From NCBI GenBank assembly GCA_037951105.1, contig JBAMJV010008358.1:1-64000 (forward strand): a DNA stretch of 64,000 bases. Direction: 5' to 3'. Positions within the stretch are counted from its first letter, which is position 1. Every line of letters begins with the position of its first letter. Of this stretch, positions 1 to 12,291 are shown piece after piece. The translations under genes and the position numbers were made by a program. The notes beneath the pieces were generated by a model that worked only from the letters and a program-made list of their open reading frames with translations, did no database searches and had not been told where the DNA came from. Origin of the DNA: Echinarachnius parma (taxonomy: Eukaryota; Echinodermata; Echinoidea; Clypeasteroida; Echinarachniidae).

Positions 1-1189
1 ACCTAAAATGACAAAGAGCACGAATATTGATTGAATTACGGAGCAATGTTGATGATTTAAATAGAATCATAAGTGGTACAAAGACACACTTTACCACACC
101 ATGCGCGACCTGTCTTTATGGAATGTATATTGCGTTGACGGGAACGTTTGAATAATTATGATTTTTATCACAAACAAATAATATTATTTCAGACTAATTA
201 CGGAAGTGAAACATCTGAGACATCAGAAGACATTATAGCAAAAACCACCGTTTTTTGTATATGTATTTATAGTATATAAGATACATTTTCAACCATTTAT
301 TAATTCATGATAGACGTGATAACAACCAGTTTGGTTTACCCAGGGTAGCATATTTGATATTATTGTTACCATGGTTACCTCGGTCATCGGATGCAGTTCA
401 AGAGTCAGGTGCATTCTGGGCCCTTCAAAGGGAGCATTCATTATACCAATCACTGATGGGATATTTTGACTTTAATACAAGATTTCTCATACATGTATAT
501 AGAATAGCACCAATAAGGAATTAATAAGAAATCTCCACGAGGTTGACATCATTGTGATACAAATAAAAGTGACGTAATATATTTATTTATTTATACATAT
601 TCTCGCTTATATTAACGAGATAAGAAAAACGGCTCCCTCCCCACGCATTTTTAACGACTCTGCGATCATTAAATGATGTATCGCTTTCAATTTTCTTTCT
701 CATTTTATATTATCCTTATTATTCGAAACATCAATGGGAATCTGAAGAATAAAGAGTTACTATTTCATACCTTGATACAATGGTTTCCGCGAAGTTTTAT
801 CCAAATAATTCAAATGACCTCTGTCTCTTTTTTTTAATAGTTCTGCTTGCAACATCTAGTATGACTGAAGAGGGATATTTTACGATGACGCCACAATATC
901 GATGCGATATGGTGAACATGTATAGTTATGGATGGTCCAAGGGTGTCAGCGAAAACATCATACTTCAGTCACGTGATCTTGTTTATTTAGTCCAATATTA
1001 TAAATTGGTCCTTGCAAATGTTGGGTGTTGTTTATTCAATGTTTTGTTTACAGACAGACTGTATATGGAAATTTTAATTACATTATCCTATAAATTCAAG
1101 ATAAAACAGTTATTCAACATTTCGTTGAAGAAAAAAATATACATGTATACATACAGCAGTCTAATTGACGCATAGTTTCAATAATATGC
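1..1189. other. No recognisable gene or repeat
   Basis: AT-rich sequence with no feature I can support. An open frame of 131 codons at 780-1175 (+) begins with a hydrophobic stretch (LCLFFLIVLLATSS) that could pass for a signal peptide. It has no recognisable domain after that and no matching neighbour exon, so I treat it as chance. Confidence 0.5.
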
Positions 1190-1592
1190 TTTATTATAGA
1201 ATGGGTTGATAAATCCCTGCAATCTGATTGGTTGAGAGCAAAATTTGTGCAGACAATTAATTGTACTGGATGCATGAAAAGTCATGCGTCCGGTAAAAAA
1301 ATCATGCGCCCGGTAACAAATTTCATGCGTCCGGTAAAATTATTTCATGCATCCGGTAATTTTTCTAATTTTTAATTTTTTGACTTTTTTGAGGGGCGTA
1401 ACAATGCCCATTCTATAAAACAGATGATGCGCAAAGTTTATTTCGTGGGTCGGTGGAATTGTTTGCACGCGGTAACTATGGAAACTAGTCTAAACCCACT
1501 CGGCTTCGCCTCGTGGGTTTAACAGTTCCATAGTTACCTTGTGCAAAACAATTCCTACCGACCCACTCATACCTGCGCATCATTTGTATAAT
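1190..1592. repeat. Inverted-repeat miniature element with short direct repeats
   Basis: Two nested inverted repeats are visible. The motif TATAGAATGGG near 1194 reappears inverted at about 1406-1418. A longer hairpin pairs 1421-1482 (ATGATGCGC, GTGGGTCGGT, GGTAACTATGG) with 1528-1585. Between them lie four copies of a ~17-bp motif TCATGCGTCCGGTAA (1271-1360). The class of element is unknown; the structure is typical of a MITE or a composite of two. Confidence 0.55.
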
Positions 1593-1935
1593 ATAAACTT
1601 TGAATTGAACGTAATAAAATGGATCGAACATAAGTGCATTCTGGAACTATTGGGTTTGATTATTATGTTCCATATCAAAGAATGGTTTAGTATATAATTT
1701 ACAAAGAATAACATTGACCGATGAGAGTTGCGGGACTTTACCTTGCACGTATACATCATAAAACATGATGATATTGGAACTTGGAACCCGATGGAATCAG
1801 AATTCATCGTAAAGCTTTCAATCTTCTTTTTCTGTATATTATGTGGTGTGGATTGACCGCAAACACAATTATTAGAGGGTCATTATTTTCTAGTTCAATT
1901 CATGGGCGTATAGGGGAATTATTTTCCCCAGGGGA

Positions 1936-2325
1936 CTGTGGTCTTTTGCCCGAATAACATATTCACCATTTTCACCCGACAAGCAAAAAAAAATACAACA
2001 AATATTAAAAGATTATCACGATTAAACCACCCGAAAATAGTACACTTGTTATGACTTTTCCCACATATGACATGGATTTTCCCGAATATGATATCATTTT
2101 GCCCGAATATGACTTGCTTTGTCCGACTATGATATTATTATTTTGCCCGAATACAAGAGGATTTTGCCTGAATATGACCAACTTTTGCCCCAAATATATG
2201 ATGTGAGTTTGCCCAAATACGATGGTAGTTTACCCAAATATGATATGATTTTGGCGAAAACGATATGAGTTTACCCAAATATGGCATGTTTTTGGCCCGA
2301 ATAAGGCAGTTTTCCAAACTCCGGT
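1936..2325. repeat. Degenerate ~25-30 bp tandem repeat
   Basis: The motif TTTTGCCCGAATATGA recurs about a dozen times with drift (CCCGAATATGA, CCCAAATACGA, CCCGACTATGA). The antisense frames read repeated YSGK / IWAK-like peptides, which is a by-product of the repeat and not a protein. Confidence 0.7.
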
Positions 2326-2338
2326 GGGCTGCAGCCCC

Positions 2339-2367
2339 CACCCCCCCCCCCCCCCCCCCCCCCCCCC
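2339..2367. repeat. Poly-C tract
   Basis: A nearly pure run of more than 25 C, immediately after the degenerate repeat. It creates spurious proline/glycine frames on both strands. Confidence 0.9.
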
Positions 2368-3150
2368 GCCTCCTATGCTTATGGTTCAATCTGACCACAT
2401 ACGGCAATACCGCAACAAGGTACAAGTCCATGAAATACCAGAGGATCTCAGAAGATCCAGGAGATGTCTTGTAGAATATTGCATTTTCTCCTTCACCTTT
2501 CGCCTCATAACTATTTCGTTTCGTCATCCATGTGTATAATTATGGGCAAAATGAAAGCATGCGGTTCTTTGAATCTTCCTAAATTCCTTAGCTCGTCTCA
2601 AATAAATGTTATTTTCTCCTCTCTAATGAGAACAAATAGAGATATATAGATACACCTGTCTTAGTGGCCACATATCTTTAACAGCCAACCTGTCTATAGT
2701 GGCTAGCTAAAGTGAAAAGTGAAAAGAGATAAACATTATTATAAAAACCTATATAGAGGTCACAAGCCTCCGTTGCCCACTTTTCTTGTTTCCCTTATTT
2801 CCTTTAGCCTAGGCGATCACTATGTAACTGTACGCAAGTTTCAAAATAGTTTTTACTCATTCAGTTATCATCGTTATAAACACACTCCCTCGCGGTCCTA
2901 TGACTGGATTGTCGTCAGCTAAAACATTAATTATTATGCAGCTCAACCTACTCCTTATTATGTTATTGTATCCAAAATCAGATTAACCTGTGTTGGTATT
3001 CACTCCATCCTCTACCTCAGTTTGGGAACAACTTTCCGCCTAAATGATTTTATAATATAATTTGTGGCTCTTTTCTAGGTCGTTACCCCTGCATCCTTCA
3101 CCTTCCATCTCCTTGCATGATGCTGAGGAGGTGAGGGGGTCTCTATCTTG

Positions 3151-3495
3151 CCCCCCCCCCCCCCCGCGCCCCATTCCACATCATTCGGTGTGCCTCTCAA
3201 GTTATCAGTGGTGTAGCCCCTACTGTTTGGCAATAATAACTTGACCAAATGCTTTAACACCATGATTACTTTAAATATCATGAATAGTAGTTATAACATA
3301 CAAACATTTGGAGGGAAACAATAATATTACAAGTAGTCCCCCCCCCCCCCCCCCCCCCACCCAATCCCTTCGCTCCACCCGGATGCGTTAACCTTGGTTA
3401 ATACACTCATGCACGTGCCTTCATCTTTGGTCCGACCGTAAAATACGTCCACACGAGGCACAACTAACGACCAAAACGGGGGTCGTGTACCCCTC

Positions 3496-3526
<31 letters not shown>

Positions 3527-3530
3527 GTAT
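3151..3530. repeat. Three poly-C tracts, the last followed by (CA)n
   Basis: Poly-C runs at about 3151-3165, 3340-3358 and 3490-3512; the last passes directly into a short CA repeat. All neighbouring open frames are glycine/proline artefacts of these runs. Confidence 0.85.
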
Positions 3531-3712
3531 CACAAATCAAAAGCAATCTTGCCCCACTCTGACTTTACCCCCCCACTTACATGCGAGTTAACATCGGTTA
3601 CACCCCTACTCGTTCCTTCATCCTTGATCCGACCATGGATTGTACAATCCATGGTCCGACCGTAGAAACACGTCCTCCACGTCCACACGAGGCACAATTA
3701 ACGATCAAACCT
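3365..3712. repeat. Direct duplication of a ~110-130 bp block
   Basis: The block at about 3380-3475 (TTCATCTTTGGTCCGACCG, then GTCCACACGAGGCACAA) recurs at 3586-3707 with modest divergence. The second copy has gained a perfect 18-bp palindrome ATGGATTGTACAATCCAT near 3643. Confidence 0.6.
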
Positions 3713-4029
3713 GCATCCCTCCCACTATACACCCGCTCCTGTCAAGCGTGTAGGGAATCGCAGCAATAAATAAACGTGCCGTCGTGGGACCCTGTTAGCG
3801 AAGCGACATTATAATCATAATGGTGGGGTAGTAGTAATTGGTCAAGTTCTTGGCATGCAGGGATGGGTTGAACATCCTAAAGTGGAATATGGTGGCCTAT
3901 GCAATAATTATACCCATGAAGTTCATAGTATAAACAAGAACCTACAGTCATGTTAAGATACATAAAGGGCGCTAAGTTAGTATATTGTATTACTGGATAA
4001 AGGTTTGGGAAAACACATATTTTAGGTTA

Positions 4030-4530
4030 AACATGTTTTAAGTGATCCATTAACTTCATAATATCATTCCAAAATTGATATTTGAGACTGCATCCACATG
4101 CCAGTATATCATTGTAAGATTCTTCTGAATGTGTCTAAAAGTTTCATAAACAAAACAAATATTACTGCTCACCTAGTAAAAAGGTAAAATATAATGTCAG
4201 TTTCATGACACCTATACTGCGATTCATTTAAACTACAAACGTGTTTTATTCAATCATGAAATTAATGTTTCTATAATAAGAGAAACGTGAAGATCAAGCC
4301 TCTTTTCCTCTTTCATTATCATGCATTTAGACTGGCACATTTTGCATAGAGAAATAATAGAGACCCAAATAATGTTTGGACGAATGAACTCGATCTTAAA
4401 TCAATACTCTTAAAGTGATCTATTAAATTTGTCAAATTAAACTCAAATCCCTTGAAGCTTTCACATTTGTATTGTATCTTGTTGTTTGGGTTGTAGAGGG
4501 AAAATGGCATGGGTTTTGATTCTCCCAAAA
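4030..4530. mobile_element. Highly diverged relic of TTAA-type miniature elements
   Basis: Sequence around 4060-4200 (TTTGAGACTGCATCC, GTAAAAAGGT) lines up loosely with the interior of the TTAA-C copy at 39518-39891. The part at 4400-4460 repeats the GATCTATTAA/TTTGTCAAAT theme of TTAA-B. No intact ends remain. Confidence 0.4.
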
Positions 4531-5089
4531 CGGACATATTTATGATTGAATGACAATTTCAATTGTAATCAAAACTAATAAATGTACAGTAGCCTGCTAG
4601 TGATAACATCTGACACAAATTGTCTTTTTTTTAATGAATTTACCACGCATCGTTCAGAAGAATATTACAGTGATCTGACAATAATATTATTTGATTGAAG
4701 TTTCAAATATCTATCACTTTTTGGGAAAATATTACCAAGTTAATTACGAAAAGGTAAAATACTAGCTTACTTTTTTCATGAAAACAAATCTTCTTTCGCG
4801 GAAATCCCTATTATTATGAAAAATCCAACTTATTTTAATTGTATGGTCATCAGTTTCTCAAAGTTATAATAAATATCACTAGAAATGTCAATTTAAAATT
4901 TAAAATAAATCTCGTTCATTCATCACGCATGCCCACCTCATGACCAAATGTTGTTGTTTTTTTTTCAATTAGAAAGAGACGGAAATTGTGTCTGCGGTGG
5001 ACAATGTGTCTGCAAGGCGCGTTATTATATATTTCAATACAAAAAAGAAAATTTTGCTGGCAATATGACATTATAATACAATATTTAAA

Positions 5090-6290
5090 CAAGGTGTCAA
5101 TGTAATGGTTGACGTCCAATACAATTCGACAGCATCTTGGTGATGGACTTAAACTTTGTGTTATGAATATAACTATGAATATGAGACTGACAGTTGATAT
5201 TGCTATTCTTTGATATTTTTTTCTTTAAAGAAGGAAATGATAATACAAAAAAAGGAATAACAATAATAGAGAATGGCTGCACGCATAGTCAATACAACTG
5301 TCAATTATTTCGATGATGTTTGATTTCAAATATCTTTCTAAAAATGTTTATTTAAAAGAAACAACAGGACTGAAATCACTGAATGGCTGAACACAATGGT
5401 CAACAATGCTACTGACAGTTTCATGGCGCTGAATTGCAAATAACTGGACGAGAAAATGATAACAAGGGAATAAAAGCAGTTTGATTAATCAAAAAATGAA
5501 TTAATTATAATAACAAAAGGAACAACAGTACTGAATGGCAGAACACAATGGTCTATGCAACTGACAGTTCGTGTCATGGTGTTGAATTTTAATTAATTTG
5601 ACAAGAACATTAAAATAACAAAGGAAATAGCAGCAGTGAATGGCTTAACACATGGCCGTACAGTCTGATGCCACTGGAATTAATACAACCCTGATAAGAT
5701 GAGAAAATAATAATAACAAAAGGAACAACAGTAGTGAATAGCTAGACACATGGTCAATACAACTGACAGTTTCATGGTGCTGAATTTCCAATAACTTGAT
5801 GATAATAAAAACAAAAAATGATAACAAACAAAAGAAGGAATAGCAGCAGTGAGTGCTGAACGCATAGTAATTACGAACGAGCGTTTGATAGTGCTGGATT
5901 TCAAATAACTTGATTGGAAAATAATAATTAAAACAAAATAACAGTACTGAATATTTAAACGCATGGTCAATACAATTCACAGTTTCATTGTTTAGGATTA
6001 ATCAAATAACTTGATAGGATGAGAAAATGATCATAAAAATGGAATATAACAAAAATTGTCAATATATTCCGAATGACAGTTTGGTGGTGCTGGGTCTCAA
6101 ATAAATTGATAACAAAGTGATATTAACAAACGAATAACATTAGTGAATGGTTGAACACACTGGCAATACTACCGTCATGGTGCTTGGTTTCAAACAACTT
6201 AATGAGATGAGAAAATGATAATTTTAAAACAAGATGGAATTACAAAAGTGAATGGTCACAAACGGGGGCAGCTACAACGTTACAACGTGA
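5090..6290. repeat. Tandem array, ~105-120 bp units, about ten copies
   Basis: Each unit contains GAATGGCTGAACACATGGTC, then CTGACAGTTTCATGGTGCTG, then AAATAACTTGATGAGA and a run of AATAACAAAAGGAA. Copies start near 5095, 5270, 5380, 5530, 5637, 5733, 5850, 5949, 6045, 6145 and 6245. Divergence between units is high, so the array is old. The serine/leucine-rich antisense frames are shadows of the repeat. Confidence 0.8.
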
Positions 6291-6309
6291 TCAATATAAA
6301 GTAAAGTGC

Positions 6310-7345
6310 ACCCGGCCAGGCAGGGGCAATATATTCCGACCACATCTTCTCCGGGTCTGAAGCGGCTACCTAGCCGCACGTGCCCGAAATAATGAGTTTG
6401 ACAACATTAATGTGAAACCGCCCCCCCCCCCCCCCTTCCATCACTTTGATGGATGTAATACTAATATACAAGTCTTCATAACGGGAAGTGGTTGATAAGT
6501 TCACATTGGCGTTGCAAGGGCGGCCGGCTGGAGCCGAGGTGCGGATATGGAGGGGGGGGGGGGGGGGGGGGCGAGACGCGTGTCTTCACCAGGTCTGAAG
6601 GGGCTACCTAGCCGCACGTGCCCGAAATAATGAGTTTGACAACATTAATGTTAACCCCCCCCCCCCCCCGTTCCCATCACTTTGATGGACGTAATACTAA
6701 TATGTAAGTCCACATAACGGGAAGTCGTTGATAAGTCCACAGTGACGTTGTACGGGCGACCGGCAGGGGAAGGGGTGCGGATATATGGGGGGAAGGGGGT
6801 TGTGGGGGGGGGGGGGGGGGGACGTGTCTTCATCGAGTCTGAAGCGCCTGTCTTGGTGCACGTGCCCGAAATAATGAGTTTGACAACATGAATGTTAACC
6901 CCCCCCCCCCCCCCCCCCCCCGTTTCCATCACTTTGATGGACGTAATACTAATATGTAAGTCCACATAACGGGAAGTCGTTGATAAGTCCACAGTGACGT
7001 TGTACGGGCGACCGGCAGGGGAAGGGGTGCGGATATATGGGGGGAAGGGGGTTGTGGGGGGGGGGGGGGGGAGGGGGGGACGTGTCTTCATCGAGTCTGA
7101 AGCGCCTGTCTTGGTGCACGTGCCCGAAATAATGAGTTTGACAACATGCATGCCCCCCCCCCCCCCCCCTTCACCGTAGTCCACATAACATAAAGTGGTT
7201 GTTCACATTGGCGTTGCAAGAGCCGTGTCTGAAGGGGCTGTCGTAGCGCACGTGCCCGAAATAATGAATATCACAACATGAATGTTTCCCCCCTCCCCCT
7301 CCCCTCTTCACTTAGATGGACCTAATACTAATATGCAAGTCCACG
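6310..7345. repeat. ~240 bp tandem array with paired poly-C and poly-G tracts
   Basis: The anchor CACGTGCCCGAAATAATGAG occurs at 6377, 6615, 6859, 7117 and 7249, giving spacings of 238, 244, 258 and 132 (last unit shortened). Each full unit has a poly-C run, then ATCACTTTGATGGACGTAAT, then a poly-G run, then CGTGTCTTCA. Units two and three are almost identical outside the homopolymers, so the expansion is recent or homogenised. The 177-codon antisense frame is an artefact. Confidence 0.9.
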
Positions 7346-7582
7346 GCTAGTTTGGAGAGGGGGTTGGACATCATGGGAATACAACCGCCATACAAAAAAA
7401 GGAACTTCTAAAACTTCTACATACAATATTAATGTTATAATGTTTATGCAGGTCCAGTTATCATGGTTATGCAATAGATCTAAAAGACGTTTGACCCACA
7501 GGTAAATATTTCATGAGTGCAATATGATGTATACATGTATTTTATTGCATTCATGTTCGAAACATATTCTTGACCCAACGGA

Positions 7583-7665
7583 CATGGAGGCTCAGTGGTA
7601 AAGCGCTCATCACTGGCACGGGAGGTCATGGGTTCTCCCCACGTTCAAACCTTTGTAACGCTATA
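7583..7665 (+). repeat. tRNA-like (SINE-type) fragment
   Basis: GGAGGCTCAGTGGTAAAGCG resembles a tRNA D-arm/A box. GGTCATGGGTTCTCCCC about 35 bases later resembles a decayed B box. The acceptor stem cannot be closed, so this is more likely a tRNA-derived SINE head than a working tRNA. Confidence 0.4.
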
Positions 7666-8184
7666 CATTAAATGATACATTAACATGATTGATTAAGATC
7701 ACATGCATTGGTAATTTGTATTAGTCAGTAGAATGGTACCGATGACTGCAGATAACTGACATCAGTTGTTCTTCGTCCAGTAGTCTATATCTATGTCCGC
7801 TCTTGAATATGAATGGAAATATCTATGATTGCACAACGAAATACGCACAAATTATACACACAATCATGCATGCGTATCAAGTACAATGTAATGACAAATG
7901 TACAACAAAACTGTGCCAGACATGAATAAGCTATATTCAATGCCCCACATTATTGTACAAATCATCACATCGTTCGTATTTCCTTAGATAAAAACAAAAC
8001 AAAACAAAAACAAGAAGAAGAAAATAAGCAACTACTCATCGATGTTTATTCGCGACCGGGGTGTAATATTCCATGCAACCCTGTCATCATCCAAGCCGCC
8101 TCATTCAGCGGTTTAAGATGCATTTGGGCCATGCCCGGCGGGCCCCAGATCTGACACTGCGATGGCGAGAACAGACAGAAATAT

Positions 8185-9535
8185 TATATATTAATGCAAT
8201 GCCTCTATGAAATGATACGCTGAAGAAATTAATATCTGAATATAAGATCGTATTTTTTCCCGTTACTGTAACAGTATAGTTATCTTAGTTTCGAAAGTCA
8301 TATCTTGTTATGTTACTTGAACAAAAATCTACTTTATTATGTATTAATGCAATGCCTCTAACATGAAATAATACGCTTAGGAAATTAATATCGGAATAAT
8401 AAGAAGATCATATTTTTTCCCGTTACTGTATAAGTATAGTTATCTTAGTTTCGAAAGTCATATCTTGTTATGTTACTTGAAAAAAAAACTACTATACATG
8501 TATGTTATATATTAAAGGGGTAATAAAGCGTCTTTTAAATACAACGTGGCATGATATACGCTTAGGAAATTAATATCTGAATAAAACATGTAATATAAGA
8601 TCGTATTTTTTTCGTGACTGTAACAGTATAGTTATCTTAGTTTTGAAAGTTATATTTTGTTATGTTACTTGAAAAAAAAAAAAAAACTTTTACATTATAT
8701 ATTAATGCAATACCTCCAACATAAAATGATACGCTCGGGAAATTTATATCTGAATAATACAAATGTAATAAAATCGTATTTTTCCGTTACTGTATCAGCA
8801 TTATGAACTTTCGAAATGTCAATCTTGATATATTACTTGTTATATTAGTTGTTACAGGGGTAGTTTAGTTTTGGTAGAGAGGGCGCTGCACATCACAATT
8901 TTTTTGTGAGGTAATGAAAAAATTAGTGTCGAATTTGAGAGAACATGCAATTCTAATAGACCGCTTCTGTAATGTATGCAAAAAAAAAAAAAAAAGTGCA
9001 AGCATTTTTTTATTTTTTTGAAAAAATCATCTAATTATTTGGGCCCCAAATAATTAAAAGATCAAATACATTTATTGATATTTCAGCCATTCTGTAGATG
9101 ACGCGTCATTACATAAGCCAATGAATTGTCAATCACATGTCGATCACGCTGCCCATTCCGGACCCTAAATGTGGGTGGGGGCGTAAACTGGCTGGTAAGT
9201 GAGATTTGGCATCAGAAAACTAGTCTTAAATCACTACTGTGTTTATTTTCATGGATTTTTTCGGCAGACCTATGTAAGTTACAAGTCATCAACTATGGAA
9301 TAAGTGTCAAAGTACGTTGTATTCTTTAGGTCCTTTAATGATAACGGGCTTTTTACTTAGTCGTTTGTAATTTTCTATACCTTTCGAGCATGGTGGAGTT
9401 ATAACTATTAGTTTATAATGTTACTGTCCAGGTTTTATTACTAAAGTTCAGCCTTACCAAAACTGTACTACCCCTTTAATATCTGAATGTAACATCGTAT
9501 TTTATCCGTGACTGTATATTATATTTCAAAATTCC
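8185..9535. repeat. Tandem array, ~150-190 bp units, split by a mobile element
   Basis: Units contain ATTAATGCAATGCCTCTAAC, ACGCTTAGGAAATTAATATC, CGTATTTTTTCCCGTTACTG and ATCTTGTTATGTTACTTGA. Starts near 8191, 8342, 8515 and 8698. After the inserted element at 8856-9475 the unit resumes at TTAATATCTGAATG. Confidence 0.8.
8856..9475. mobile_element. TTAA-A miniature element, inserted in the tandem array
   Basis: Ends are inverted: AGGGGTAGTTTAGTTTTGGT at the left and the complement of AGGGGTAGTACAGTTTTGGT at the right. The right flank is TTAA and falls inside the array unit; the left flank is TTAC. The interior carries the family blocks GTGAGGTAATGAAAAA, TATTTCAGCCATTCTG and TATAACTATTAGTTTATAAT. 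The centre holds a near-perfect palindrome AATTATTTGGGCCCC / AAATAATT. No coding capacity. Confidence 0.8.
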
Positions 9536-10741
9536 ACTCATGACTTGTTATACTTCAATGCCATTATATGCTAATTATGATATTTATGTTTCATGAAAGA
9601 TTCACACATTACATTGCGAATATTTCAAACTGCACATAATAATTATACCCATTTTATAAACCCGCTGTGAGTTTTACATTCGACAACATAATTATTTACT
9701 ATCTCCATTATAATGACATACGAGAATCCAATTTATTTGTAATAATTTCCAATTTTGATAGCGAGACAATTTTTCAGCTTAAAAGTTAAATTATACATAC
9801 GTAAATATATTTACAATGATAATGGTTTAAAAGGGTAAAATACACATAGAATAACATGATGATAAACGCTGTACATGACACTAAATTTAATTTTGTTAAA
9901 GGTTAGAAATGCACAATACAATCATGTTTTTTTTTCAAATAATATTACATATTGTGGCTTCGTTGTTCAAATGTAGTAAGTTCAATTAACGAGGACATGC
10001 ATAACAGAATGTTATTACATTTCTACCTTGCTCGAGTCTCCGTTAAATTTGTTCTATATAATTGGTCCAGTTTTTCTTGAATACTATTCTAATTAAAATG
10101 TATTATACTCAATAATCGAGTACTGGTCTGATGCAACCGGAAGTAAAGTGGTCATTGCGAGGGAAAGTCAATGTCTATAGTCTACGTAAGATGGTTAATT
10201 TCCAATTGCATTTTAACAATAATGTCCCTTATTATACCACTTTTATAATTAAGGTAGTAGGTTCTGTACTCTAGAATCAATGAACCCTATTAATCTATAT
10301 AACGATTAAAAGGTAATGCGTTTTAGGACCCGTATTCAATTCAATACTTAAACTAATGTTAACTCCTTGAATGCCAAGATCGTGTTTTTTGCACCACACA
10401 ACACACACAAATGCTATAGAGCTGCAGCTCTTACATGTAAAATCTCTGGCGCTCAAAGGGTTACACATATAACTTATCGATCGCATACATACATAATTTG
10501 TATTTTATATATTTACTTAAGAAGATCGAAATCTAATTGAATGTCTCCACAATTTTGGTAATAAAACATTTGATAAAAATAATAACAAATAAAATAGATC
10601 CAAACTTTGGCTACTTAACTATCTAAATACAAAAGAAAAATAGTTGTCTGTATTTCAATATTAAATTAAAGAAAACGGCATCCTAGATATTCATATCTTG
10701 ATCTGGATGCATCGCATGACTCAATAAATTAATGAGTGCAT
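9536..10741. other. AT-rich stretch, nothing recognised
   Basis: No gene, array or element that I can support. Open frames here are short and unrelated to known domains. Confidence 0.5.
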
Positions 10742-11002
10742 AAATTTGAAGAGCTCAGTTCCAAAAGGCGCTAAATCCACTTTCCATAAAAATTGAGTTA
10801 ACGATATATCTACATTTATAAGCTACGTAGCTATCTAGGAATCCACATTTAACGACAAATTACTCACTCAAAATCAAAATATAGAAAGTAAAATTTTCAT
10901 ATTCACATAGGCACGTGTACAAAGTTGGGCAAAGAGACCTGTTTTCCTCGAAAGTTGAAAAAGTGGATATAGCGCCTTTTAGAAGAAAGCTCTTCATTTC
11001 AT
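10742..11002. mobile_element. GGCGC-family palindromic miniature element
   Basis: The left end reads GAAGAGCTCAGTTCCAAAAG then GCGCTAAATCCACTTT. The right end gives the complement (AAAGTGGATATAGCGCC, AAGCTCTTCATTT). Inner motifs include AGCTACGTAGCTATCTAGGA. Relatives occur at 34990, 52149 and 56105. No open frame of note. Confidence 0.7.
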
Positions 11003-11412
11003 AACACAAACAAATGCGTATCTATACTTATGACAAGGTATTGTACCTCTGATTAGTATATCATCCCGTTTCCAACGAACCCGCTGCCTGAGGGAAATAC
11101 ATGGTGTGTCATAGTAAATAACGTATTTTAAACTATATAGGAATTTTAACATCTGGGGGGAAAAATGGGTTAGTGCGAGTCATGTGAGTTCGATGATATC
11201 ATTCTCCGAGTACATTGTACGTGGCCTTGGCCCATAGTCAGTCATACTGGTCGCTGGTACTGCCTAGTGCCTATACCCACACACATGTCCATGTTCATGT
11301 ACGTCATGACGCATCTAGAACAATGTTACGCAAGAAAAGGTGGTGTCCCTGCAACAGATACGGGTCCTATTGATCTCGGTCTCCGGTCATTTTAGAAAAG
11401 AAAGACACGCGA

Positions 11413-11414
<2 letters not shown>

Positions 11415-11459
<45 letters not shown>

Positions 11460-11462
11460 GGC
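11415..11462. repeat. (ACAG)n microsatellite
   Basis: About eleven uninterrupted ACAG units, ending in GCATACATACAGACATG. Confidence 0.95.
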
Positions 11463-12254
11463 ATACATACAGACATGAAGTAAGACGCCGGGCTTAGTAT
11501 AGTGACGCAAGGCTTGTGCCAAGCCCTTTTAACATTTAATTCATTTCATTTCATGAAATGCAAACGGACGGGAGAGATCGTGTAGGGGACAGGTGCATGG
11601 GGTTGAATATTTATTGCATATGACTATTTGACACCCCCTATAACTCTCTTAAAATATTGTATATTCTTATGTAGTATAATGTATCTTTAACGCTGTTATC
11701 ACTACAAAACATGTTCAAAACACTTATTTTTTAAATAATTATAATTGTGCACTGCAAATTCGCACATTTGTGAAATTTCTATTTTAGTTTATATTTGTGA
11801 AATACATTTTTGTTTTTATATTCTGTTGATGAAAGAAGCAAGCTAGATACAATAAAATAGTTAACTTTATGAAGATGTTTCATAGCTATCTAGTTTGAAA
11901 CAAGATTGTATTTGATATAAACAATTGGCAATTTTCTCTTCATCTAGAAATGCGCCTATAGTCTGAAGGCACACAAGCAGATATTTATACCATTAATAAC
12001 ATGCTTAATAGGTATTAGAAAATCCCCATTGTACCAAAAGGCACTCACAGCATATATAGGCACTCAGGTACTTCGCGAAGTTCTTGGGCGTTAGGGATAT
12101 ACATTTGCAATGAATTCATTAATTGAAATACATTGGATCATTTGCATAGGCTGAACAGTTTTTAGTTTCATTGTACATGTATATCAATTCTTGAGATGTG
12201 CATTTGCCAATACTATACACTCATTTGTCTTCTACCTCCCAAACGAATTACTTT
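11463..12254. other. AT-rich stretch, nothing recognised
   Basis: No supported gene or repeat. Confidence 0.5.
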
Positions 12255-12291
12255 TTGAAGCGCCCTCTAAACCCAAACTGGTACCATCCCT
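12255..12291. mobile_element. Solo right end of TTAA-A
   Basis: AAGCGCCCTCTAAACC then AAACTGGTACCATCCCTTTAA is the outer end of TTAA-A, with its TTAA flank. The rest of the element is absent. Confidence 0.5.

Noticed and set aside
780..1175. 131-codon frame with a signal-peptide-like start, possibly exon 1 of the receptor
   Set aside because: The hydrophobic stretch alone is weak; the rest has no Cys-loop motif, no matching donor and lies about 29 kb from the known exon.
6651..7184. Longest open frame of the window (177 codons, minus)
   Set aside because: It is read straight through the poly-C/poly-G array, consists of glycine and proline runs plus the array repeat, and has no independent support.
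7583..7665. Functional tRNA gene
   Set aside because: A-box-like sequence is fair but the B box is decayed and acceptor and T stems do not pair.
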